64,000 nucleotides of DNA from Pontivivens sp032464575 (GCA_032464575.1 JAWDKM010000004.1:124001-188000); one strand, 5' to 3'; positions 44,068-52,784 are shown, numbered from the stretch's first letter. Made by a program: numbers and translations. The notes: generated by a model not told the origin, from the sequence alone.

Positions 44068-45228
44068 ATGACCCAACGCTACAGCGCGCGCGAGATGCTC
44101 GAACGGCTTGTGTCCTTTCCCACGGTCAGCCGCGACACCAACCTGCCGCTGATCGACTTCGTGGAGAGCTACCTCGCGGATCTCGGCGTCGCCAGCGTGC
44201 GCACCCCGGACGAGACCGGGCAGAAGGCGAGCCTGCACGCCATCGTCGGACCGCAAGTCGAGGGCGGCGTCATCCTTTCGGGCCACACCGATGTGGTCCC
44301 GATCGACGGCCAGGACTGGTCGTCGGACCCCTTCACCCTGACCGAGCGCGACGGCCGCCTCTACGGCCGTGGCACCTGCGACATGAAGGGCTGGCTCGCC
44401 CTGTCGCTCGCCGCCGTGCCGCAGATGCTGGAAAGCGGGCTGAAGCGCCCCGCCATCCTCGCGCTTTCCTATGACGAGGAGGTCGGCTGCCTCGGCGCCC
44501 CGCCGATGATCGCGCGCATCGCCGCCGAACTCCCGCAGGCCGCCGCCTGCATCGTGGGCGAGCCCTCAATGATGAAGATCGTGGACGGCCATAAGGGCAT
44601 CGCCGGGCTCGAGGTCCACGTGCGCGGGTTCGAGGTGCACTCCTCGCTGGTCCACACCGGCGTCTCCGCCGTCATGACCGCCGCCCGCCTCATCACCTGG
44701 CTGCATGGGGAGATGGCCCGCAACGCCGCCGGCGCCCTGCCCGAGAACGCCGCCTACGAACCGCCCTTCACCACGCTGCATTCCGGTATGATCTCGGGTG
44801 GCACGGCCCACAACATCACGGCGAAGGACTGCCGTTTCACTGTCGATATCCGCGCCGTGCCCAACGAGCCCGTCGCCGACTGGGTCGCCCGCTTCCGCGC
44901 CGAGGCCGCAAGGGTCGAGGCCGAAATCCAGGCGATCCGCCACGAGGCGAAGATCACCGTGACCGAGCGCACGACCGCCCCGGGCCTCGTGCCCGAGGAC
45001 GACGGCGCCGCCGAAGCCCTCGTCCGCCGTCTCACGGGCGAGAACGCCACGGGCAAGGTCGCCTACGCCACCGAGGGCGGCCAGTTCCAGGACGGCGGCT
45101 TCTCCACCGTGATCTGCGGCCCCGGCTCCATCGAACAGGCCCACCAACCCGACGAATACCTTTCGCTGGACCAGCTCGCCGCGGGCGAGGTCTTCATGGA
45201 AAAGCTGGTGACGGAACTGGCGCGGTAG
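44068..45228 (+). CDS. argE: Acetylornithine deacetylase (ArgE-type M20 peptidase)
   Basis: 386 residues. The metal site is built from His73 in LSGHTDVVPID, Asp105 in GTCDMKGW, the catalytic Glu pair in DEEVGCLGAP, VGEPSMMKIVDGHKG and the late His of EQAHQPDEYLS. The dimerisation domain includes VRGFEVHSSLVHTGVSAV. It hydrolyses N2-acetylornithine or a similar N-acyl amino acid. Its neighbour is a peptide importer facing the other way, so an N-acyl substrate from uptake is also conceivable. ATG at 44068 gives the family's normal start. Confidence 0.85.
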   Translation: MTQRYSAREMLERLVSFPTVSRDTNLPLIDFVESYLADLGVASVRTPDETGQKASLHAIVGPQVEGGVILSGHTDVVPIDGQDWSSDPFTLTERDGRLYGRGTCDMKGWLALSLAAVPQMLESGLKRPAILALSYDEEVGCLGAPPMIARIAAELPQAAACIVGEPSMMKIVDGHKGIAGLEVHVRGFEVHSSLVHTGVSAVMTAARLITWLHGEMARNAAGALPENAAYEPPFTTLHSGMISGGTAHNITAKDCRFTVDIRAVPNEPVADWVARFRAEAARVEAEIQAIRHEAKITVTERTTAPGLVPEDDGAAEALVRRLTGENATGKVAYATEGGQFQDGGFSTVICGPGSIEQAHQPDEYLSLDQLAAGEVFMEKLVTELAR

Positions 45229-45428
45229 GGTTTGGGACCGCCCCGGACGTGATCCGGGGCCGCTCTGAACGAGGCGATCCCGGCTCTACGGCCGGGACGG
45301 TAGGATAGTCTTGAAACCACCCCGGGCTCGACCCGGGGCCGTTCTGAACGAAGCGGTCCCGGGTCGAGCCCGGGACGGTAGGGTACATCGAAACGGTCTC
45401 GGCCCCAGAGCCAGGACCGTTCACCGCA
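45229..45428. repeat. Cluster of REP-like hairpins before GIY-YIG gene
   Basis: Consecutive units CCCCGGACGTGATCCGGGG (about 45241-45260), ATCCCGGCTCTACGGCCGGG (about 45280), CCCCGGGCTCGACCCGGGG (about 45321-45340), GTCCCGGGTCGAGCCCGGG (about 45356-45375) and a degenerate TCTCGGCCCCAGAGCCAGG. Units alternate between the two hairpin types. Confidence 0.7.
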
Positions 45429-45457
45429 CCTTAACCGCGGTCGCCGACCCTTACGAC

Positions 45458-45748
45458 GTGACCCGCTACGTCTACATCCTGGCCACCCGCCCCCGAGGCC
45501 CGATCTACATCGGCTCCGCTGCCGATCTGCGGCGGCGGATGGAACAGCATCGCACCAGCCCGGCCGGCGCCCACACCAGCCGCTACAACATCCGCACGCT
45601 GGTCTGGTTCGAAGCGCACGGGGACCCGGTCGACGCCCTCCATCGCGAAAAACGCCTCAAGCGTTGGCGGCGCGCTTGGAAAGACGCCCTGATCGAAAAG
45701 GCGAACCCCGACTGGCGGGATCTTTCCCACGACATCCCTTTCGACTAA
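45458..45748 (+). CDS. GIY-YIG nuclease-like protein
   Basis: 96 residues from a GTG at 45458 (VTRYVYILATRPRGPIYIGS). The two strands YVYIL and IYIGSAADLRRRMEQH are the GIY-YIG core with the catalytic-type Arg; FEAHGDPVDALHREKRLKRW and NPDWRDLSHD follow as in the UPF0213-type single-domain proteins. Its metal-binding Glu is probably in ALHREKRL. No ribosome site stands out. It is bracketed by hairpin clusters on both sides. Confidence 0.78.
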   Translation: MTRYVYILATRPRGPIYIGSAADLRRRMEQHRTSPAGAHTSRYNIRTLVWFEAHGDPVDALHREKRLKRWRRAWKDALIEKANPDWRDLSHDIPFD

Positions 45749-45865
45749 TGACAACCGTCCCGGCCGCAGAGCCGGGACCGCTTCGTTCCGAACGGCCCCG
45801 GATCACGTCCGGGGTGGTTCCAGGAAAACGCCACCGTCCCGGGCTCGACCCGGGATCGCCCTCCC
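45749..45865. repeat. Cluster of REP-like hairpins after GIY-YIG gene
   Basis: GTCCCGGCCGCAGAGCCGGG (about 45755), CCCCGGATCACGTCCGGGG (about 45797) and GTCCCGGGCTCGACCCGGG (about 45836). Same two types as the preceding cluster. Confidence 0.7.
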
Positions 45866-45873
45866 TACAACAC

Positions 45874-46542
45874 CTACCCCACCCGACCAAACGCGAGCAG
45901 CGGCAGTGCAGCCGTTGCCATGCGCACCATCAGGTCCACGACCTCACCTGACATCCATACCTCCCGCTCCAGGTCCTCGCGGATCAGGAAGCTCTTCAGC
46001 TTCACGTAGTCCGCCAGCGGGTGGTCCTTCTCGTCCTGAAAGCCGCGCGGCATCGCGGTCAGCGCGTTGGTCCGGTCCAGCGGAAAGCCCGCAGCCTCCA
46101 GCCCGCCCAGCATGTCGCGGAACGCCGCGTCCTCCTCCAGGATCCGCCGCCGGATCGGCTCCAGCCGCTTCGGCGTCAGCGCATGGTAGCCCGCGGCCAT
46201 GAAGCCGCCCGCCGCGTCGATCTGGGCATAAACCACGCCGTAGGCCTCCCGCTTCTCGCCCGACGGCGTCAGCATGCCCGACACGCTCGTCTTGTAGGGC
46301 GTCTTGTCCTCGGAGAAGCGGGTGTCGCGCTGCAGCCGGAACATCGTCCGCTTGCCGCCCGACAGCTCCACGCCCTCCTCCGACAGCGCTTCCGAAGCCG
46401 CGCCGAGCATCCGGGCGAACGGCATCTCCAGCGCATCGCGGTGCCGGTCCCGGTGCGCCTTGTACCACGCGCGGTTGTTGTTGGCGGCGAGCTCCTCGAG
46501 GAACCCGAAGCTCCGCTCGGTGAAGCCCGGCGCCTCCCCCAT
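45874..46542 (-). CDS. DUF2461 family protein
   Basis: 222 residues. FGFLEELAANNNRAWYKAHR at the N-terminus, MFRLQRDTRFSEDKTPYKTS and AAGYHALTPKRLEPIRRRIL are the conserved blocks of DUF2461 (TIGR02453). Soluble, function unknown. It starts two bases after the bolA-like stop, so the two form a small operon. Confidence 0.85.
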   Translation of the reverse strand: MGEAPGFTERSFGFLEELAANNNRAWYKAHRDRHRDALEMPFARMLGAASEALSEEGVELSGGKRTMFRLQRDTRFSEDKTPYKTSVSGMLTPSGEKREAYGVVYAQIDAAGGFMAAGYHALTPKRLEPIRRRILEEDAAFRDMLGGLEAAGFPLDRTNALTAMPRGFQDEKDHPLADYVKLKSFLIREDLEREVWMSGEVVDLMVRMATAALPLLAFGRVG

Positions 46543-46544
46543 GC

Positions 46545-46802
46545 TCAGGCGCCGACGTCGAGGGCGAGGGCGTGGACCGGTCCCGCCATCTCGTCCTTGA
46601 GCACCGCGTAGATCCTCCGCTGGGCCGCCACGCGGCTGAGCCCGGACAGCGCCTCCGCCCGCATCCGGACGCGGAAATGGCTCTGGCCGCCATCGGGCGC
46701 ACCCGCGTGACCGGCATGGAGGTGCGACTCGTCTACGACCTCCAGCTCGCGCGGGGCGAAATTCTCCCGCAACTTCATGTCGATGCGATCTGCCACACGC
46801 AA
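46545..46802 (-). CDS. bolA: BolA-family protein
   Basis: 85 residues. FAPRELEVVDESHLHAGHAG and SHFRVRMRAEALSGLSRVAA with RRIYAVLKDEMAGPVHAL give the BolA fold. The HLHAGH segment and a conserved His toward the C-terminus coordinate iron-sulfur clusters with monothiol glutaredoxins in known BolA proteins. It is divergent from the J-domain gene, a recurrent neighbour in this bacterial group. Confidence 0.88.
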   Translation of the reverse strand: MRVADRIDMKLRENFAPRELEVVDESHLHAGHAGAPDGGQSHFRVRMRAEALSGLSRVAAQRRIYAVLKDEMAGPVHALALDVGA

Positions 46803-46899
46803 AATTGGCCTCCTGCCGCCTCGCGGCTCTTCACCTTGCCGCTCATAGGTCTAAACTGACCGACCTTGAGTCGGAAGCGTCCGCCTGAAAGAGGTCCCC

Positions 46900-47559
46900 A
46901 TGGCACGGAAAAGCCCGTTCGAGTTCGACATCTCCGTCTCCGCCGACAAGCGGCGCCGGGCGAAATCGCGCGGGCAGTCGGGGGCGGTGAACTCGTCGAC
47001 CCGCCAATGCGACCACGCGGGTTGCGAGAAGCAGGGCCTCTACCGCGCGCCCAAGAGCCCAGAGCGGCTCGATGAATACTTCTGGTTCTGCAAGGAGCAC
47101 ATCCGCGAGTACAACCTCAAATGGAACTTCTTCGAGCATCACAGCGAGGAGGAGTTCGAGGAACAGATCGAGCGCGACCGCGTCGGCGAGCGCCCCACCT
47201 GGTCCTTCAAGACGGGCGCGGAAAAGGCCAAGACCCACTCCCATGCCGAGGGCCGCGCCTGGGCGCGCTTCGGCTATGACGATCCCTACGAGGTGCTGGG
47301 GGACAACGCGACCCGCAACCCCGCGGCCGCCCCCGACCGGCCGCGCCGGCGCAAGCTGCCGCCGACCGAGCGGCGTGCGCTCGACATCCTGGGCGCCGAG
47401 GATACGCTGACGAAGTCGGAATTGCGCAAGGTCTACAAGAGCCTCGTGAAGGATCTTCACCCGGACATGAACGGCGGCAAGCGCGACGACGAGGACCGGT
47501 TGCAGGAGGTCGTATGGGCCTGGGACCAGATCAAGGGCTCCCGCTCCTTCCCCGACTGA
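46900..47559 (+). CDS. J-domain (DnaJ-like) protein
   Basis: 219 residues. The J domain is at the C-terminus (LDILGAEDTLTKSELRKVYK then SLVKDLHPDMNGG, HPD near residue 187). The N-terminal half has Cys residues in CDHAGCEKQGLYRAP and WFCKEH that could bind zinc. It would stimulate an Hsp70 ATPase; client unknown. GAGGTCCCC precedes the ATG. The reversed order of domains compared with DnaJ is normal for this subgroup. Confidence 0.85.
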   Translation: MARKSPFEFDISVSADKRRRAKSRGQSGAVNSSTRQCDHAGCEKQGLYRAPKSPERLDEYFWFCKEHIREYNLKWNFFEHHSEEEFEEQIERDRVGERPTWSFKTGAEKAKTHSHAEGRAWARFGYDDPYEVLGDNATRNPAAAPDRPRRRKLPPTERRALDILGAEDTLTKSELRKVYKSLVKDLHPDMNGGKRDDEDRLQEVVWAWDQIKGSRSFPD

Positions 47560-47656
47560 GCGACGGCCAGAGCGCAACCTTCATGCTGTTCAAGACGTTA
47601 CTCGACCGCGGAACCGGCAGGCACTAGATCTGCCGGGGCTCAATCGTGGAGGTCGC

Positions 47657-48253
47657 ATGAACCCGCTTCGGATCGTGACGCGTATGCTGGCGCTCGCAGC
47701 CATTCTCTTCCTCGCCGCCTGCGCGACCGGTCCCGCGACCGAGCTGCCACCGGTCGAGGAGCAGGAGATCGCGGCGTTGACGCAGGAGATCCGGGCACTG
47801 GGCTCCGATGTCGACCCCGACGAGGCGGCGCGCGCCGCGCGCATTTCGCTCCAATACCCGCGACAGCTCGCCCTGCAATACGGCGTCAGCGACCCGCCGC
47901 TGCGCCACAACATGCTGGTGAACATGGGCCTGCGTCCACGCGGGCTCTGCTGGCACTGGGCCGACGACCTCCAGGCCCGGCTGGCGGAGGAAGAGTTTCG
48001 CACCCTCACGCTCCACCGCGCCATCGCCAATGCCGACAGCCGCTGGCGGATCGACCATAGCACGGTCATCGTCAGCGCCCGCGGCGACGGGATGTTCGAC
48101 GGCATCGTCCTCGATCCCTGGCGCTACGGTGGCCTGCTGCACTGGTCGGGGGTGACGGACGATCCCGACTACGTCTGGGTGCCCCGCCAGGAGGTCTTTG
48201 CCGAGCGCATCCGCCAGCTCGAGGCCGAGGGTCGCCCGATCCCGCAGGGCTGA
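47657..48253 (+). CDS. Lipoprotein of unknown function
   Basis: 198 residues. Signal peptide with lipobox LFLAACATGP (lipidated Cys near residue 22). The mature part has RISLQYPRQLALQYGVSDPP, MLVNMGLRPRGLCWHWADDL, and VIVSARGDGMFDGIVLDPWR, a pattern that suggests a conserved but uncharacterised domain (the CWHW..H..D arrangement hints at a papain-like fold). No catalytic claim is made. Start ATG after GGAGGTCGC. Confidence 0.7.
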   Translation: MNPLRIVTRMLALAAILFLAACATGPATELPPVEEQEIAALTQEIRALGSDVDPDEAARAARISLQYPRQLALQYGVSDPPLRHNMLVNMGLRPRGLCWHWADDLQARLAEEEFRTLTLHRAIANADSRWRIDHSTVIVSARGDGMFDGIVLDPWRYGGLLHWSGVTDDPDYVWVPRQEVFAERIRQLEAEGRPIPQG

Positions 48254-48728
48254 TCGCGGCGCGCGGGGCCATGGCCCTGTTGCGGATGCGACGACAGGTT
48301 CGCCCCGTATCGTCCTGAACGCGCTCTGAAACAGGCCCTCGCGGCACGTCAGCGACATACGAGCGTCATCCCTTCTCGTCGGCGCCCGAGGCGCTAGTGC
48401 GTATCCAAGCTGCAAAAGCTGCGGACCGCTTTCGACACCACGTCCGGATCCGCGATGTGGAAGGCGGGCCATGACATCGCCCATCCGACGATCCATCACC
48501 GCAAGGCGTTGCATCTCGTCATCGTCGAGCCCTGGAAGCACGGCAGCGTCCCCTCTTCGGGCTCGAAACGCGGCCCGGCCTCCGAGCCCATCGCAGAGGA
48601 CCGCACCCTCTACACGGACGCGCGAAGGTGCCGACCACATCCCCCGGATCGCAGCCTGGCTGCGCGACGGCACCATCGGGCCGCACGCCCACGGCGTAGG
48701 GCCGCCCCCACCGATCGTTTCCGTATAG
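48254..48728. other. Non-coding gap upstream of yceI
   Basis: About 475 bases without a credible gene; the frames are short or of artefact composition. Near the end, palindromes precede yceI (see 48729). Confidence 0.45.
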
Positions 48729-48765
48729 GTCCACGATCCGTGGACAATCTGTTGGATTGTTGACA
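48729..48765. promoter_or_regulatory. Two abutting palindromes and a TTGACA box before yceI
   Basis: GTCCACG-ATC-CGTGGAC (48729-48745) is directly followed by CAATC-TGTTG-GATTG (48745-48759) and then TTGACA (48760-48765). This is 65-100 bases before the yceI ATG. Plausible promoter with a nearby operator; no regulator is identified. Confidence 0.4.
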
Positions 48766-48829
48766 CGTGACAGCCCGCCGGGTCCGCCCCATCTTTCGGA
48801 GCATAAACGAACCCAACAGGAGTTATCCG

Positions 48830-49402
48830 ATGTCTCTCCGTTCGCTGGCCCTCGCCACCGCGCTCACCGCCGCTCCCTTCGCCGCCCAGGCGGAGTGGCA
48901 GGTGGACATGTCCCACGCCCAGGTCACCTTCGAGGTCAGCCATCTCGGCTTCTCGACTATCGCAGGCCGCTTCACGGAGTTCGAGCCGCAGGTCACCTTC
49001 GATCCGGAGGATATCGAGGCGACCGAGATCAGCTTCACCATCGACGCGGCCTCCATCGACACCGGCTGGGCGGCGCGGGACGAGCACCTGAACCGCGCCG
49101 ACTTCCTGAACACCGGCGAGTATCCGGAGATTACCTTCGCCTCGACCTCGGTCACGCAGACGGGCGAGAACACCGCAGACGTGACGGGCGATCTCACCAT
49201 GCTGGGCCAGACGCAGGAGGTCACCTTCGCCGCGACGCTCAACGCCCTCGGCCCGTTCCCCTTCAATCCGGAGATGCAGATCGCGGGCTTCACCGCCACG
49301 GGCGACGTCGACCGCACCGCGTTCGGCATGGGCTTCGGCGCGCCGGCGATCCCGGCGGTGATCCCGGTCACGGTCAACATCGAGCTGACCAACCAGGAAT
49401 GA
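48830..49402 (+). CDS. YceI-family periplasmic protein
   Basis: 190 residues. Signal peptide MSLRSLALATALTAAPFAAQ-A, then WQVDMSHAQVTFEVSHLGFS, the YceI lipocalin-like start, and HLNRADFLNTGEYPEITFAS, GDLTMLGQTQEVTFAA, AFGMGFGAPAIPAVIPVTVN. These proteins bind polyisoprenoid lipids such as octaprenyl phosphate or quinone-type molecules. CAGGAG precedes the ATG. Followed after 54 bases by cytochrome b561, a common partnership. Confidence 0.92.
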   Translation: MSLRSLALATALTAAPFAAQAEWQVDMSHAQVTFEVSHLGFSTIAGRFTEFEPQVTFDPEDIEATEISFTIDAASIDTGWAARDEHLNRADFLNTGEYPEITFASTSVTQTGENTADVTGDLTMLGQTQEVTFAATLNALGPFPFNPEMQIAGFTATGDVDRTAFGMGFGAPAIPAVIPVTVNIELTNQE

Positions 49403-49456
49403 TCGATCCGCGGGGGCCCGCTGCGGCCCCCGCCTCCCTGGATGGAGGGACCGGCG

Positions 49457-50026
49457 ATGCAGATCATGAACACCACCGCCCGCTGGGGCTGGATGAGCAA
49501 GGCGATCCACTGGATCACCGCGATCCTGATCGTCTGGCAGCTCGGCTACGGCGTCTGGATGACCAACTTCCTCGCCGATCCCCTCGACCAGTTCGCGGCC
49601 ACCCAGGTGCACAAGAGCTGGGGCTTCGTCGTCTTCGCGCTGGCCGTCGTGCGGGTCCTCTGGCTCGCCGTCTCCGGCCCGCGGCCCGGCCTGCCCGCGG
49701 ACACGCCGCGCTGGCAGAAGCGGGCGGCCCATGCGAGCCATGCCGTCCTCTACGCCATGATCTTCATATTACCGCTCTCGGGCTGGGTGATGAGCGCCGC
49801 CTCGCCCCTGCAGGATCTGCTCGCGATCGAGAACATGGTCTTCGGCGCCTTCGCGATGCCCGACCCCTGGGTGCCCGGCGTCGAATGGGTGGAGAACGTG
49901 GCCCACTTCGTCCACTTCTGGTCCGGCATCCTGCTGGGCGTGGTCCTCGTCGCCCATATCGGCGCCGCCCTGCAGCACCACTTCAAGGAAAAGGACGACG
50001 TGCTGAAGCGCATGACGGTGGGGTGA
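49457..50026 (+). CDS. Cytochrome b561
   Basis: 189 residues with four transmembrane helices and the haem-ligand histidines: KAIHWITAILIV, QVHKSWGFVVFALAV, HASHAVLYAMIFIL and LVAHIGAALQHHF. Inner-membrane two-haem electron carrier. The ATG at 49457 follows GGAGGGA with good spacing, better than the in-frame ATG at 49442. Functions probably with YceI, passing electrons to or from its quinone-like ligand (inference). Confidence 0.9.
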   Translation: MQIMNTTARWGWMSKAIHWITAILIVWQLGYGVWMTNFLADPLDQFAATQVHKSWGFVVFALAVVRVLWLAVSGPRPGLPADTPRWQKRAAHASHAVLYAMIFILPLSGWVMSAASPLQDLLAIENMVFGAFAMPDPWVPGVEWVENVAHFVHFWSGILLGVVLVAHIGAALQHHFKEKDDVLKRMTVG

Positions 50027-50038
50027 TCGGGCTTCTCG

Positions 50039-50061
50039 GAAATCGTCCAGCGGACGATTTC
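50039..50061 (+). terminator. Perfect hairpin after cytochrome b561
   Basis: GAAATCGTCC-AGC-GGACGATTTC, 10-bp perfect arms with a three-base spacer, 12 bases after the stop. The stem is AT/GC-balanced and no T-run follows; probably the operon's end or an RNA-stabilising structure. Confidence 0.55.
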
Positions 50062-50430
50062 CTCGATCACAAGCGGGGCTCTAGGAATGGTCCAGTCGAG
50101 CGGACCACGGCGATAGTGAAAAGAGATCGGGGCCGCGCCCAACTTGGAGGGCGCATGTGGAACGGGATTGAGAGGCCCGCGCCCTAAAGCATCGACGTCG
50201 CTTTTTCAATCAGCGGCACCCCCAATGCGCCCTGCGTGGGGAGGTCGGGCGCGGCCCGGGCTACCAGCCGGGCGGAACCTAATCCCCCCCCCGGGGGAGG
50301 GGGGTTAGGGAGGGGGGAGCCCCGCGCGCCACATTCACTTCGAAAAGCAACCGCCCCGGACCCGATCCGGGGGCCGTTCCCTAAAGATCCAAACGATCGC
50401 AAAAGCTCCAGCGCCGCCGCCAGCCCCCGC
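50062..50430. other. Gap before ptsH with repeats
   Basis: No gene. It contains, in order, paired segments GGGGCCGCGCCC and GGCCCGCGCCC around 50130-50185 that can fold together, the C/G-rich repeat at 50282, and one CCCCGGACCCGATCCGGGG unit near 50353. It separates two convergent units. Confidence 0.5.
50282..50318. repeat. C-rich/G-rich intergenic repeat, second copy
   Basis: A C-run followed by GGGGGAGGGGGGTTAGGGAG; matches the copy at 7872, where the core reads GGGGGGAGGGTTGGGGAGGG. Confidence 0.55.
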
Positions 50431-50700
50431 TCAGCGCGGCTCGCCGAACCGGTCCGCCACCAGCGCCCTGAGGTCCGCCGCAAGCGCCTCCGCCTCCGGG
50501 CCACGGCACTCCACCTCGATCGAGGTGCCCGGCGCCGCTTCCAGCATCAAGAGGTCCATGATCGAGTCGCCCGCGACCACCTGCCCGTTCCGCGCCACGG
50601 TGGCCTGGGCGTCCCGCGCCTCCACGCATTCCACGAACCGGGCGGAGGCGCGGGCGTGCAGGCCCTTCTCGTTCACGATGTCGAGGATCACACGCACCAT
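50431..50700 (-). CDS. ptsH: Phosphocarrier protein HPr
   Basis: 89 residues. GLHARASARFVE carries the phosphoacceptor His15, and AGDSIMDLLMLEA the regulatory Ser46. Last gene of a rapZ-EIIA-HPr cluster, the alphaproteobacterial nitrogen/regulatory PTS. Its ATG touches the EIIA stop. The presence of Ser46 implies control by an HPr kinase, but that gene is not in this cluster. Confidence 0.92.
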   Translation of the reverse strand: MVRVILDIVNEKGLHARASARFVECVEARDAQATVARNGQVVAGDSIMDLLMLEAAPGTSIEVECRGPEAEALAADLRALVADRFGEPR

Positions 50701-51125
50701 CAGGCGACGCGGGCGGGTGCCTTCGGCGTCGGCGGCGTCGCGGGGCTGCGCCGCGCATCGAGGCAGCGCCGCCCGGTGTCGAGCGCCGCGTTCACCGCCA
50801 CGCGCCGGTCGCGATGCCGCGACTTCGCGAGCTGGACGAGCAGCGGCATGTTGGCGCCATAGATCACGTCCATCTCGCGCCGCGTACAGGCCTTCATGGC
50901 GAGGTTCGACGGGGTCGACCCGATCAGGTCGGTCACCAGGACGACGCCGTCGCCCGTGTTCACCGCCTCGGTCGCAGCACAGATCTCGTCCTGCCGGGAC
51001 GCGAGGCTGTCCTCCGGCCCGACCGAGACGGCGCGCACCCCGTCCAGTTCTCCGACCACATGCTGCAGCGCGGAAAGATATTCCTTGGCCAGGCCCCCGT
51101 GGGCCACGATGACGATCCCGAACAA
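50700..51125 (-). CDS. PTS EIIA domain protein (mannose-type)
   Basis: 141 residues from a TTG at 51125, which follows AAGGGTGAG and gives the family start (LFGIVIVAHGGLAKEYL). The phosphorylated residue is His9 in VAHGG. LVTDLIGSTPSNLAMKA is the second family signature. It would receive phosphate from HPr. The frame stays open further upstream into rapZ, but without homology. A Pro/Ala-rich tail follows residue 125. Confidence 0.88.
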   Translation of the reverse strand: MFGIVIVAHGGLAKEYLSALQHVVGELDGVRAVSVGPEDSLASRQDEICAATEAVNTGDGVVLVTDLIGSTPSNLAMKACTRREMDVIYGANMPLLVQLAKSRHRDRRVAVNAALDTGRRCLDARRSPATPPTPKAPARVA

Positions 51126-51159
51126 CCCGGTCTCACCCTTGCTTTCATCCGGAACGGCC

Positions 51160-52038
51160 CTAAGTCCCACGCCGCTCCAGTTCCCTGTGTCGAATAGACA
51201 CCCGGATGTCACGCTCCGCAAGCCGTTTTGCAACGGTCTCGCACATCCATACGGACCTGTGACGTCCACCGGTACACCCGAAGCCGAGGCCGAAATATGC
51301 TTTGCCCTCCTCGCGATAGGCCGGGATCAGCAGGTCCAGAAGGCTGAAGGTCTGCTCCAGGAACGCAGCGTAACGCGGATCTCCGCCGATATACGCGCCC
51401 ACCGCGGCGTCCCGTCCTGTGAGCGGGCGCAGCATTTCGTCCCAGTGCGGGTTCCTCAGAAAGCGGCAGTCGAGCACCATGTCAAGGCCCCGCGGCAGCC
51501 CCCTCTTGTAGGAAAACGACTCGAGGCTGACCGACAGGCCCGCATCGCTCTCGGGCACGAACCAGCCGCCGATCCGGGCCTTCAGCTCGTGCGGCGACAG
51601 ATCCGACGTGTCGATCAGGATGTCCGCGCGGCCCCGCAGGGGGAGCAGCAGGTCGAGCTCCGCCGCGATCGCCTGCTCGGGGCTCGGCACATCGGCGAGC
51701 GGGTGGCGCCGCCGCGTCTCGGAGAAGCGGCGCAACAGCACGTCCGGCGCGCAGTCGAGGTAGAGGAGCTGCCCGCGCACCTGCTCGGCCTCCACCAGCC
51801 ACTCGACGATGTCGATGAGGTTGGAGGCGGAAAAGCCCCGCGTGCGCACGTCCACCCCGATGGCGAGCGGGGCGGCGGGGCCCACATGGCGCACCACGTC
51901 CTTCACGAGGCCCAGCGGCAGGTTGTCGATCGCCTCGAAGCCCAGATCCTCCAGCACCCGGATCGCCGTGGACCGCCCCGCGCCCGACGGGCCGGTCACG
52001 AGGACCACGTCCTTCTGCATCTTGGGGATGTCCGTCAT
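51160..52038 (-). CDS. rapZ: RNase adapter / nucleotide-binding protein RapZ
   Basis: 292 residues. Walker A-like LVTGPSGAGRSTAIRVLEDL, VDVRTRGF, LLYLDCAPDVLLRRFSETRR with RHPLA, and the C-terminal GLGFGCTGGRHRSVWM are all RapZ landmarks. In E. coli RapZ senses glucosamine 6-phosphate and controls glmS mRNA decay; in alphaproteobacteria its role is less clear. glmM is elsewhere in this window. Start could also be the internal ATG giving MQKDVVLV. Confidence 0.92.
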   Translation of the reverse strand: MTDIPKMQKDVVLVTGPSGAGRSTAIRVLEDLGFEAIDNLPLGLVKDVVRHVGPAAPLAIGVDVRTRGFSASNLIDIVEWLVEAEQVRGQLLYLDCAPDVLLRRFSETRRRHPLADVPSPEQAIAAELDLLLPLRGRADILIDTSDLSPHELKARIGGWFVPESDAGLSVSLESFSYKRGLPRGLDMVLDCRFLRNPHWDEMLRPLTGRDAAVGAYIGGDPRYAAFLEQTFSLLDLLIPAYREEGKAYFGLGFGCTGGRHRSVWMCETVAKRLAERDIRVSIRHRELERRGT

Positions 52039-52112
52039 CGCCTGCCTCCCTCACCGGCGGGATCACGCCACAGGGCAGGGATTCGCGAAAGGGCGGAAAG
52101 GTCGCGCCGGCC

Positions 52113-52784
52113 TCAGGCGACGACGCTGATCCGCATGCCCAGCACGATGGCCGCGTAGAAGCACACCGTCGCCGCCACCACGAAGCCGTGCCAGATGGCG
52201 TTGGAGAACTTCAGGCTCTCCCAACTGTAGAACACGACCCCGACCGTGTAGAGAAGCCCGCCCGCCACGATCAGCGTGCTCGCGGCCCAGGGCAGGATGC
52301 TGACCAGCGACCAGAGCAGCAGCACGCTCATCCAGCCCATGGCGAGGTAGGTCCAGGGCAGCGCCGGGCCGGGCCGGTGCCGCAGGAAGAGCTTGCCGAA
52401 GACGCCGATGGCCGCCAGCGCCCAGACCACCGCCAGCACGAAATAGGAGGTGAAGCTGCCGATGATGACGACCAGCGGCGTGTAGGTGCCCGCAATCTTC
52501 AGGTAGATCGCCGCCTGGTCGATCCGGCGCAGGAACGGCCGCCACGCCTCCCATGGCGTCATGTGATAGCAGGCGGACGCCACGAACATCGCGATCATCG
52601 CGCTGCCATAGACCGAGAGCGCCGCGACCTGTCCGACGCCCAGATGCGTCGCGGCCCAGATGATGAGGATGAGGACCCCGACCGCGGCCGCGGTGATGCC
52701 CAGCACGTGGATGACACCATCCGCGATCCGCTCGGAGCGGGCGTAGGCCGGGTAGACCGGAACGTATGCCGACGGCTCATCCAT
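52113..52784 (-). CDS. Hemolysin-III (TrhA/YqfA) family membrane protein
   Basis: 223 residues, seven transmembrane segments. The conserved polar residues appear in YARSERIADGVIHVLG, FVASACYHM, RIDQAAIYLKIAGTYTP and NAIWHGFVVAA, the pattern of PAQR/hemolysin-III membrane proteins. The ATG at 52784 starts MDEPSAYVPVYPAYARSE; the longer frame upstream is not supported. It occupies the place where hprK is usually found between chvG and rapZ. Confidence 0.87.
   Translation of the reverse strand: MDEPSAYVPVYPAYARSERIADGVIHVLGITAAAVGVLILIIWAATHLGVGQVAALSVYGSAMIAMFVASACYHMTPWEAWRPFLRRIDQAAIYLKIAGTYTPLVVIIGSFTSYFVLAVVWALAAIGVFGKLFLRHRPGPALPWTYLAMGWMSVLLLWSLVSILPWAASTLIVAGGLLYTVGVVFYSWESLKFSNAIWHGFVVAATVCFYAAIVLGMRISVVA

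Noticed and set aside
43554..44069. 171-residue minus-strand frame in the gap before argE
   Set aside because: Pro/Arg-rich artefact composition without homology, lying across the probable promoter of the ABC operon.
48455..48763. Short open frames upstream of yceI
   Set aside because: No ribosome site, no recognisable protein and composition typical of GC artefacts.
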